Shown here piece after piece: positions 57,166-63,749 of a DNA stretch of 64,000 bases. How positions within the stretch are numbered: the first letter of the stretch is position 1; every line of letters begins with the position of its first letter. This DNA comes from a virus, in IMG/VR virus record IMGVR_UViG_3300029922_000001, positions 356,512 to 420,511 of that record; one strand, 5' to 3'. The notes beneath the pieces were generated by a model. The model made no database searches. It had not been told where the DNA came from and saw only the letters and a list, made by a program, of their open reading frames with translations. The position numbers and the translations under genes were made by a program.

Positions 57166-57189
57166 CGAGATTTATGGTATAATAACATC

Positions 57190-57432
57190 ATGACAAAAAA
57201 AGTATTTGCCTTCGTTATGACTATTAGCATTATTGGTGCTTTGCTATTTGGTTGTAGTTTTGGTACTCAAGATTCCGTTAATGTAACACCGATAATTTAC
57301 ACCTTTACCATTGATGGTAGAACCTATCAGTATCAAGATTGCACTTTCTATGAAAGTGGTCTTGCCCAATGTACTGATGATAAAGGTAAACAAGTTGATA
57401 TTAGCGGTAGCTATAAATCAGTGGAAAATTAA
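57190..57432 (+). CDS. small lipoprotein, 80 aa
   Basis: Signal peptide with lipobox ALLFGC (Cys near residue 22), then a short beta-rich domain with a Cys pair (QDCTFYESGLAQCTDDKG). Probably envelope-located. TATAAT 57178-57183, six-base gap, directly after tRNA-Arg. Confidence 0.75.
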   Translation: MTKKVFAFVMTISIIGALLFGCSFGTQDSVNVTPIIYTFTIDGRTYQYQDCTFYESGLAQCTDDKGKQVDISGSYKSVEN

Positions 57433-57466
57433 TCCCCAATAAAAAAATAACAGGTATACTCTGATC

Positions 57467-57595
57467 ATGAACACACACATTGAAGATAAGATTTGGTCAA
57501 ACGATGATCCAAAGATGAAGAAGGTTTTGACAATGGTTTGGGCTGTTAGTTTGGTGATCGCAATCGCCATTGCTTTGGTTACGCTTATTGGTTAA
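57467..57595 (+). CDS. single-span membrane protein, 42 aa
   Basis: MNTHIEDKIWSNDDPKMKKV followed by one transmembrane helix to the C-terminus. -10 TATACT 57455-57460, six-base gap. Too short for a 60-residue cutoff but promoter geometry is perfect. Confidence 0.65.
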   Translation: MNTHIEDKIWSNDDPKMKKVLTMVWAVSLVIAIAIALVTLIG

Positions 57596-57629
57596 TCCCC
57601 AACGATTGGATTAAAGGTATACTGCACTT

Positions 57630-58736
57630 ATGAGTTCAAGATTCCACGTTGGAACCCTAACCAAAGCAAAACTTAAATCTCCACAGGTAGTACTACCTGT
57701 GAAGCAGAAGAAACTAGCCACCTTTCAAGAACGGGATACAATTCCTTCTACTGGTAATAAGGTAAGTTATCTTAACTCAATTAAGGGTCAAGAAAATCTA
57801 AAGGAGATGTTACAAATTCAAATAGATGCCTATAACAACTCTAAGGGTAGTGTAGGGCACTGGCTATTCACTGGTCCTTCAGGATTGGGTAAGACAAAGT
57901 TTGCTAACGCTTTTGCGGCTGATTTAGGACTGCCATTCTATCCGATTTTAGGTAATCGTATTAAGAAGTGGTCTGAAGTGGTCGCACTGCTTTCTAGAGT
58001 TCAAGAGAATGATATTATCTTCATTGACGAAATTCATGCTCTTAGACCTATGTTCCAAAATAACTTTTATAACATCTTACAGAATTTTACTTTTGATGAT
58101 ATCGTTGAAGGTAGTGCTATAACCTATAAACTGCCTAAGTTTAGTTTATGGGGTGCCACTACTCATGTAGGTGATCTAAATGAAGCCTTAAAGAACCGTT
58201 TTACTGACATTGCGGAAATGGTCCCTTACACTCGAAATCAACTTACTAACATTATCGTAGAAACTGCTGCGAGTGAATTCGATGTTAATATTAATAATGA
58301 ACTGGCTTATAAGATGTCTAATCTAGTGCGTGGCACTCCTAGATACGCTGTAAACATGATTCGGACGTTAGTTAAGGTGTCGAAAGCATATCAAACCGAA
58401 ATTGATATAAAGGTTCTTACTAAAAGCTTGCAATTGAAGAATTTAGATCCGTTTCTAGGTTTAGATTTTACTGCACGTAAGTATCTCTTTGCTTTGTATG
58501 ATAATGGGTCTATGGGAACGGCATCCATTGGTATCCACATTAATGAAGAAGAAAAAACTGTGATTGCATTAGAAAAATTCTTATTCTCTTATTTTGAAGT
58601 ACCAGAACTTAACATTAAGGGACCATTGATTGTTAAAGGATTGGGTAAGAAACTTTCCCCTAATGGATTTAAGTACATTGATGGAATTCGAAAGTTAAAA
58701 CAGAGTGGGTGGTTTCTAGCTGAGAACTGGGATTAA
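57630..58736 (+). CDS. RuvB-like AAA+ ATPase
   Basis: 368 residues. Walker A GPSGLGKT (82-89), Walker B FIDEIH (131-136), sensor 1 GATT (175-178), arginine finger LKNRF (Arg190), then a RuvB-type sensor 2 GTPRYAVN and C-terminal winged-helix region. RuvB drives Holliday-junction branch migration; here no RuvA is seen. -10 TATACT 57618-57623, six-base gap. Confidence 0.85.
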   Translation: MSSRFHVGTLTKAKLKSPQVVLPVKQKKLATFQERDTIPSTGNKVSYLNSIKGQENLKEMLQIQIDAYNNSKGSVGHWLFTGPSGLGKTKFANAFAADLGLPFYPILGNRIKKWSEVVALLSRVQENDIIFIDEIHALRPMFQNNFYNILQNFTFDDIVEGSAITYKLPKFSLWGATTHVGDLNEALKNRFTDIAEMVPYTRNQLTNIIVETAASEFDVNINNELAYKMSNLVRGTPRYAVNMIRTLVKVSKAYQTEIDIKVLTKSLQLKNLDPFLGLDFTARKYLFALYDNGSMGTASIGIHINEEEKTVIALEKFLFSYFEVPELNIKGPLIVKGLGKKLSPNGFKYIDGIRKLKQSGWFLAENWD

Positions 58737-58782
58737 AAATAGGATATTTCCCCAATAGGGGAATTCGAGGTATACTAAATCT

Positions 58783-58998
58783 ATGGAAAAAATAGAACGT
58801 TATAATTCAATCGTTAAAATCGGTTATAAGCAACCACTACCACAGAACGGTGAAGTTTTCAGACTTGTTAAAAATGTTTTCCATGATGGTTTTAGTGTAC
58901 ATCAAACAAATATTGTAAATTCGAAAATCACCTATGATAGTGTGTTGCGAAAATCTAAAACTAAAAACCCATGTCAAAAGTTTTTCGATAATCTTTAA
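58783..58998 (+). CDS. hypothetical protein, 71 aa
   Basis: -10 TATACT 58771-58776 with a perfect TTCCCC/GGGGAA hairpin, six-base gap. Basic C-terminus. Unknown. Confidence 0.65.
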   Translation: MEKIERYNSIVKIGYKQPLPQNGEVFRLVKNVFHDGFSVHQTNIVNSKITYDSVLRKSKTKNPCQKFFDNL

Positions 58999-59016
58999 GG
59001 GTATAATATATTCATT

Positions 59017-59721
59017 ATGAATGTCGTACACTGTTCCCTTGTTGGTAGTCGAATGCATGGATTAAATACCGAAAATTCTGATTATGATTATCGAACGATT
59101 TATAAAATGGATCTGAAAGATATTCTTGATCCTTTTATTAAACCTGAAGAAAAAAAGGTATTAGAAGATGGACAAGATGTTGAAGAATTTGAATTAAGGC
59201 ATTTTTTGAAGATGTTATGTGGAGGCAACGGTACCGCATACGAAATCCTTTGGAGTGATCAATACACAACGTCACCAGACTTTCAAGTATTCAAAGACAA
59301 TAAGCACTGGTTCTTGAATACAAAGGGTATCTGTAATGCTCATATTGGTTATGCCGATTCTCAGCTAGAAAACTTTTTAGAGAAAGTCGAAAAAGATCCT
59401 ACCGCATTAGATAAGTCTAATGCAAGGAATCGAATTCGAAAAGCTTCTGTAGCTGGTATCCGTATTCTATGTCAAGCAGAACAGTTGCTATTGACAGGTG
59501 ATTTTGCACCAAAGATTGCTGACTATAATAAGAATGTAGCAGATTATCTATTGGAACAGAAGTACACTCCTGATGATCAGATTAATGCAGATTTTATCAC
59601 TAGGAATATTGAGATAATCGAAGGACTGAAATTTGATGTAAAGAAACTCCATGAGAATGTTCCTGTAGTTCTGCCTCAATATGATCAGATTGTTGAAGCT
59701 TTGGTCGCAATTTATTCATAA
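59017..59721 (+). CDS. RlaP-like nucleotidyltransferase
   Basis: 234 residues. LVGSRMHGLNTENSDYDYRTIY (8-29) is the GS...SDxDxR catalytic motif of Pol-beta-type nucleotidyltransferases of the YcgL/RlaP group, followed by a helical C-terminal domain. RlaP proteins are linked by genome context to RNA ligases; here three ligases are in the same genome. TATAAT 59002-59007, nine-base gap. Confidence 0.75.
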   Translation: MNVVHCSLVGSRMHGLNTENSDYDYRTIYKMDLKDILDPFIKPEEKKVLEDGQDVEEFELRHFLKMLCGGNGTAYEILWSDQYTTSPDFQVFKDNKHWFLNTKGICNAHIGYADSQLENFLEKVEKDPTALDKSNARNRIRKASVAGIRILCQAEQLLLTGDFAPKIADYNKNVADYLLEQKYTPDDQINADFITRNIEIIEGLKFDVKKLHENVPVVLPQYDQIVEALVAIYS

Positions 59722-59740
59722 TATTAGGTATACTAAACAT

Positions 59741-59851
59741 ATGACAAAATTTTTAACGAATCTTTTGATTTTCTTGATTTGTGTTGCTATTGCTTTAGGC
59801 ATTTCGTTCTATACACTTTGTTGTATTCTAGATCATAGAATCATTATGTAA
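59741..59851 (+). CDS. single-span membrane protein, 36 aa
   Basis: MTKFLTNLLIFLICVAIALG... one transmembrane helix with a Cys pair near the end. -10 TATACT 59729-59734, six-base gap. Confidence 0.6.
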   Translation: MTKFLTNLLIFLICVAIALGISFYTLCCILDHRIIM

Positions 59852-59888
59852 AATTCCCCAATAGGGGAAACCGAGGTATACTCAGATT

Positions 59889-60104
59889 ATGGTTAAAATC
59901 GAATGGAAAGAGATTATTCATCCTAATAATTTTAGAGAAATGACAACAACAATTAATGGGGATAATTGGAGTGTGTATCAATTAACTTGGAGAACAAAAT
60001 TTAAAGCACATAAAAACAAAACAAGTCAAAATCCAATTTGTTATCAACCTTTTGATTCTGAAGAAAAAGCAATTCAATTTGTAGAGAACAAATATAATGG
60101 CTAA
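59889..60104 (+). CDS. hypothetical protein, 71 aa
   Basis: -10 TATACT 59877-59882 with a TTCCCC/GGGGAA hairpin, six-base gap. C-terminal QPFDSEEKAIQFVENK resembles small AP2-like or phage helper domains only loosely. Overlaps the next gene by eight bases. Confidence 0.65.
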   Translation: MVKIEWKEIIHPNNFREMTTTINGDNWSVYQLTWRTKFKAHKNKTSQNPICYQPFDSEEKAIQFVENKYNG

Positions 60105-60366
60105 CAATAGACGTAAGTGGCATTGCCTTGATTGTGGTAAAGATTGTGGATCAAAAGGTTTGTGTGAACATTATTTTATTCACACCAACCTATGGATGCA
60201 AGCAGTTGGTAGCAATAAGGGAATGTTATGTGTTCAAGATCTTGAAAAAAGATTAGGTAGACAATTAACTCCTGCTGATTTTACAGATTGCCACATAAAC
60301 GATCCTAAAAAAAACACAATGTCCCCTAGACTTTTATCAAGAATCAGGGGTAAAATCCATGCATGA
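60097..60366 (+). CDS. zinc-binding protein, 89 aa
   Basis: CLDCGKDC and GLCEHYFIH give a Cys/His cluster in the first 28 residues; then WMQAVGSNKGMLCVQDLEKRLGRQLTP, which resembles a common phage family with an N-terminal zinc finger. Basic tail. Coupled on both sides by overlaps. Confidence 0.65.
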   Translation: MANNRRKWHCLDCGKDCGSKGLCEHYFIHTNLWMQAVGSNKGMLCVQDLEKRLGRQLTPADFTDCHINDPKKNTMSPRLLSRIRGKIHA

Positions 60367-60776
60367 TTGTGTATCGCGTAGAGACAGTTAGCGGGGTAGG
60401 ACCCTACATAGAACGTAATGCACCACAAATACTTTATGATGCTGTAACCCATCCTTCATGCAGAAATGATGAATTGCCAGGATGTAACAACTATAAGAAG
60501 GTAGAAGATAAACATTATTGGGGATTTCGAACGATTGAACAGTTGCATGATTGGTTCCATTACATTTATGAAAAATTTGAAAGACATAGTTATGTAGTGG
60601 CTATATACAATGTCTCTAAAGATTATGTCTTGGAGTTTAAATCACAGTTAGTGTTTGAAAAAGATAAATCAGAATTGCAAGAAACATTTCGTGTCAATAA
60701 TTTCTTTGAGGCATTTAGTGGTGAGCATCAACTCTATTTGAATCTCCCCAACACAAAAATTGTAGGTATACTCTAA
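60363..60776 (+). CDS. hypothetical protein, 137 aa
   Basis: YRVETVSGVGPYIE at the N-terminus and WGFRTIEQLHDWFHYIYE in the middle recall a widespread small phage protein type; function unknown. The end LPNTKIVGIL is encoded by the next promoter. Confidence 0.65.
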   Translation: MIVYRVETVSGVGPYIERNAPQILYDAVTHPSCRNDELPGCNNYKKVEDKHYWGFRTIEQLHDWFHYIYEKFERHSYVVAIYNVSKDYVLEFKSQLVFEKDKSELQETFRVNNFFEAFSGEHQLYLNLPNTKIVGIL

Positions 60777-60778
60777 CA

Positions 60779-61012
60779 ATGAAAGGTATTTTTGAAATTG
60801 AAACCAATGATCTTACTCAAATGATTCTATCAATGGGACATAAAGATTCATTAATGGTTTCATCTCAAAATGGTGATGATGGTGCATATGAATTTTATTG
60901 TATTCATGATTGTATTTTTATTTTCGATGATAATTTAGAACTTATTTTCTCTGTTAATAAAAATAAATATGAATTAACAATGTCAATCAATGAAATTAAA
61001 AAATGGACTTAA
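60779..61012 (+). CDS. hypothetical protein, 77 aa
   Basis: -10 TATACT 60767-60772, six-base gap, two bases after the preceding stop. Acidic beta-rich. Unknown. Confidence 0.65.
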   Translation: MKGIFEIETNDLTQMILSMGHKDSLMVSSQNGDDGAYEFYCIHDCIFIFDDNLELIFSVNKNKYELTMSINEIKKWT

Positions 61013-61051
61013 AATCCCCAACACCAAAAAGAGAGGTATACTAGGAACATG
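61013..61051 (+). promoter_or_regulatory. family promoter, duplicated copy 1
   Basis: 39 bases from AATCCCCAACACC to the ATG are identical to 61274-61312, including the normally variable spacer and the six-base AGGAAC gap. Confidence 0.8.
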
Positions 61052-61258
61052 ATGATTTTCGAACTTTACAGGCGTTCTACTGGAATCACGGTAGTAATAG
61101 CAAACACACTAGAAGAAGCAATAATTATGATTCGAAAAAGTGAGTTTGGTTATTTGTGGGACAATTTTGATGATAAGGAATTAGTTTCACATATAACAAT
61201 CAGCAATTTTGTTGGATCTGGTATGGTTTTTGGTGAAAATACAAGCGATAGAGATTAA
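61049..61258 (+). CDS. hypothetical protein, paralogue of 61837 gene
   Basis: 69 residues; TGITVVIANTLEEAIIMIRKSEFGYLW mirrors KGYTSVLAETPEEAVQYIRDTTNPYAYLW at 61837. -10 TATACT 61037-61042, six-base gap. Unknown. Confidence 0.65.
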   Translation: MMIFELYRRSTGITVVIANTLEEAIIMIRKSEFGYLWDNFDDKELVSHITISNFVGSGMVFGENTSDRD

Positions 61259-61273
61259 TGGGATAATTTAGAT

Positions 61274-61312
61274 AATCCCCAACACCAAAAAGAGAGGTAT
61301 ACTAGGAACATG
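61274..61312 (+). promoter_or_regulatory. family promoter, duplicated copy 2
   Basis: Identical over 39 bases to 61013-61051. The genes flanking the copies are paralogous (61049 and 61837), so the segment probably duplicated around the gene at 61310. Confidence 0.8.
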
Positions 61313-61837
61313 AATACAATTCAAAATAAAGTACACGACAATAAGCCTTACAATGCGACTGCCGCATCTGCAAACGTGATTCGAGACACCCGCGCTAAGA
61401 ATGCTACTACAAAATTCTTGACTTCGCTTGGTTACACGATCACCGACAACTTGGAGCGATACGCAAAGTACGACCTTGCGGCAAATCACCCTACATTTGG
61501 TACTGTAAAGATTGAATGCGAAGATCGTCTAATCCGTGATTGGACTAATATGGTCACTCGTTCTTTCAATAAGTTCCGAATCTATAAGCGAAAGATTAAT
61601 AAAGAATCTGAATGGTTGTTGTATGTGGCAACTTGTGGCGATGATTCTAATCTGATCTTGATTACGACTCATGATGCAATTAGCAACTCTAAGGTAGTTA
61701 TGATTACCAATAAGGGTTGGGGACAATTGGAACCGGTTTATGAAGTCGAACATACTGATTGGGTTTGCTACAATATGACAACTCAAAAGGTTGAATGGGG
61801 TGATAATCCTATCATCATGGGACTTCTAGGTAAGTAA
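61310..61837 (+). CDS. hypothetical protein, nuclease-like pattern
   Basis: 175 residues with clearly less AT-rich codon use than its neighbours. YDLAANHPTFGTVKIECEDR could be the D...ExE core of a PD-(D/E)XK-like fold, but this is weak. -10 TATACT 61298-61303, six-base gap. Confidence 0.65.
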   Translation: MNTIQNKVHDNKPYNATAASANVIRDTRAKNATTKFLTSLGYTITDNLERYAKYDLAANHPTFGTVKIECEDRLIRDWTNMVTRSFNKFRIYKRKINKESEWLLYVATCGDDSNLILITTHDAISNSKVVMITNKGWGQLEPVYEVEHTDWVCYNMTTQKVEWGDNPIIMGLLGK

Positions 61838-62040
61838 TGAATATTTACACAATCGAAAAAACGTCAAAAGGTTACACTTCTGTACTTGCTGAAACTCCAG
61901 AAGAAGCAGTACAGTACATTAGGGATACCACAAATCCTTATGCTTATCTTTGGAGTTGTTACCCTGATGATGAAATTATTATATCATTTAAAGTTACCCC
62001 TTTCAAGGGTGGTGTATTGTCAAATATTGACTACTATTAA
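61837..62040 (+). CDS. hypothetical protein, paralogue of 61049 gene
   Basis: 67 residues, starts on the last base of the preceding stop. Paralogue of 61049, and its N-terminal pattern also recurs at 14498. Unknown. Confidence 0.65.
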   Translation: MNIYTIEKTSKGYTSVLAETPEEAVQYIRDTTNPYAYLWSCYPDDEIIISFKVTPFKGGVLSNIDYY

Positions 62041-62096
62041 GTATTGAGGGATTCGAAAGAATCCCCCAATACGAGTTTAAGAGGTATACTTAGATC

Positions 62097-62525
62097 ATGC
62101 TAGATGAAGCATTTTATTCAGCTTTCACAAGAAAAAAACTATTTAGCAGTTATATTAAAATAGGAGATTATTCTTTTCAAGAAGGTGCTGATCTAGTGTT
62201 AAACAAAACACGATTGGAGTTTACCTATCGTATGGGGAAAAATCCTTATAACGTAGTATTCCAAGCTAAGAAACTATCACGTACAGGCAAAAGACTACTA
62301 ATATCTCATCCCTATTGCAAACATTGTGGAATAGAGGGTGTTAAGTGGGGATTAGAAGCTAAAAAATACCATGTTCAAATGATTCTGTATTCTGAGAACA
62401 ATGTACCTCTAACCATTGATCATATTCTACCCAGATCAAAAGGTGGTTCTGATAGTCCAAAGAATTATCAAGTGCTATGTTATGCTTGTAATCAACGTAA
62501 AGCTGACTTTGAAAATCCCCAATAA
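62097..62525 (+). CDS. HNH endonuclease
   Basis: 142 residues. CKHC (74-77), [14 protein letters not shown] (105-117) and CYACN (128-132) form a zinc-stabilised HNH site. The N-terminal 70 residues may bind DNA. Phage HNH proteins act as homing or packaging nucleases. -10 TATACT 62085-62090, six-base gap; ENPQ at the end comes from the next promoter. Confidence 0.8.
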   Translation: MLDEAFYSAFTRKKLFSSYIKIGDYSFQEGADLVLNKTRLEFTYRMGKNPYNVVFQAKKLSRTGKRLLISHPYCKHCGIEGVKWGLEAKKYHVQMILYSENNVPLTIDHILPRSKGGSDSPKNYQVLCYACNQRKADFENPQ

Positions 62526-62549
62526 AGAAATTTGAGGTATACTCTTATC

Positions 62550-62972
62550 ATGGAAAACGCACAACTTTTTGCACAACGAGCTTATGGATATGTCGGCAAG
62601 CAAACAGATCGTCCTAATAGTATAACTGATGAATGTGTAACTATTAATATTAATCATCAGGTAATAAAACGCCTTATTTGTATATTACGTGATCATCCAA
62701 AGTATTCTATGACTGATAGATATTCTGAGTTTATCAGTGATATGATTGATAAAATCATTATGAATAAAACAACATTAAAAGGACTTTATATACCCAAAGT
62801 TACAAAATCATTTTTTGTTATATCTCCAAATGGTGAAATTATTATAGTTAGCAATCAATCGAAATTTTGTAAAGATAACAATTTAGACTCAACAAGTTTT
62901 AGTAGAATGCTTAACGGTAAAAGAAAATCATCTCAAGGTTGGACTAAATATATCCCCAATAAAGAAATTTAA
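62550..62972 (+). CDS. protein with NUMOD-like C-terminus
   Basis: 140 residues from ATG 62550, six bases after TATACT 62538-62543. The C-terminal SFFVISPNGEIIIVSNQSKFCKDNNLDSTSFSRMLNGKRKSSQGWTK (about 91-137) fits the NUMOD1-type DNA-binding module usually fused to HNH or GIY-YIG homing nucleases. It lies directly after an HNH gene. The N-terminal domain is unassigned. Confidence 0.6.
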   Translation: MENAQLFAQRAYGYVGKQTDRPNSITDECVTININHQVIKRLICILRDHPKYSMTDRYSEFISDMIDKIIMNKTTLKGLYIPKVTKSFFVISPNGEIIIVSNQSKFCKDNNLDSTSFSRMLNGKRKSSQGWTKYIPNKEI

Positions 62973-62986
62973 GGTATACTCTGATC

Positions 62987-63247
62987 ATGAAAGTAAGAGC
63001 TAATTCGAGTTATATTTATCACCCTTGTCTTTTGGATGTTTGCGATGGTAGAACAGACCTAGTAAAAGGTGATCTTGTGGTAGTTAAGAATCTACCAGGT
63101 TGTCCTAAGTGTAATATAATGAATCATGCACACGTCTATAAAGATGATAAATTTGCTGGTCTAGTTTGTTGCGCTTCATTGTATTCTCCAAAGGAATACC
63201 CTAAGTTGCTTGCCGAATGGGAAGCAAGGAATGCACAAAATGCTTAA
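62987..63247 (+). CDS. hypothetical Cys-rich protein, 86 aa
   Basis: -10 TATACT 62975-62980, six-base gap. CPKCN and VCC with other Cys/His suggest a metal site. Overlaps the next gene by eight bases. Confidence 0.65.
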   Translation: MKVRANSSYIYHPCLLDVCDGRTDLVKGDLVVVKNLPGCPKCNIMNHAHVYKDDKFAGLVCCASLYSPKEYPKLLAEWEARNAQNA

Positions 63248-63476
63248 AAAAGTACATAACTTCACCATTAAATTGGTGATTACTATTATATTGGGAGTAA
63301 TGTTACTGCCAATGATTGCATCTTGTGTTAAAGTGATTCCAGCTTTGCATCCTTGGGGAATTGGACCATTAAAATGTCACTATCTTGTGACTATAATCCC
63401 AAAGTATGAGCAAAGAAAAATTGTTGATGAATTGGAACAACCAGGACCATGTTATCACAATAACCATAAGAAGTGA
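63240..63476 (+). CDS. lipoprotein-like protein, 78 aa
   Basis: ATG 63240. Signal segment KLVITIILGVMLLPMIASC with lipobox IASC (Cys near residue 29), then a short Cys-containing domain ending GPCYHNNHKK. Envelope-located. Confidence 0.65.
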   Translation: MLKKVHNFTIKLVITIILGVMLLPMIASCVKVIPALHPWGIGPLKCHYLVTIIPKYEQRKIVDELEQPGPCYHNNHKK

Positions 63477-63483
63477 TGTATAA

Positions 63484-63520
63484 CGGAATATATGAAGAAG
63501 AAAAAAACTCATATATTCCG
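63484..63520 (+). promoter_or_regulatory. 12-bp inverted repeat over a start codon
   Basis: CGGAATATATGA (63484-63495) and TCATATATTCCG (63509-63520) pair perfectly, 13-base loop, followed by TTTTCATTTT. The ATG of the next gene lies in the left arm. Could be an attenuator, a translation-blocking hairpin or an operator. Confidence 0.7.
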
Positions 63521-63674
63521 TTTTCATTTTGATGCAACATTAGTAGATGTTGATGTAGAAGCTTTAAACATTAGAGAAGCTTTTCGTATTATGAACAAAG
63601 AACATCCTGAGTATAGTACAGGATTTATGATATTACGAAAAGATGAATCAGGATCTTGGATTCAGATTGATTAG
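63492..63674 (+). CDS. hypothetical protein, 60 aa
   Basis: Starts MKKKKTHIFRFHFDATLVDV; TATAAC at 63479-63484 with a seven-base gap. Its first codons form the inverted repeat above. C-terminal part ALNIREAFRIMNKEHPEYSTGF resembles the EEAI-type helix of the 61049 family. Its stop codon is part of a TAGTGTATAGAT module. Confidence 0.6.
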   Translation: MKKKKTHIFRFHFDATLVDVDVEALNIREAFRIMNKEHPEYSTGFMILRKDESGSWIQID

Positions 63675-63712
63675 TGTATAGATGAAAGGTTTTCCTGAAA
63701 ATGGGGAAACAT
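63672..63712 (+). repeat. TAGTGTATAGAT-type module, copy 3
   Basis: TAGTGTATAGATGAAAGG followed by GAAAATGGGGAAAC, as at 43766 and 56831. Confidence 0.6.
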
Positions 63713-63749
63713 AAATCCCCATTAATCAAAATTAAGGTATACTTTGTTT

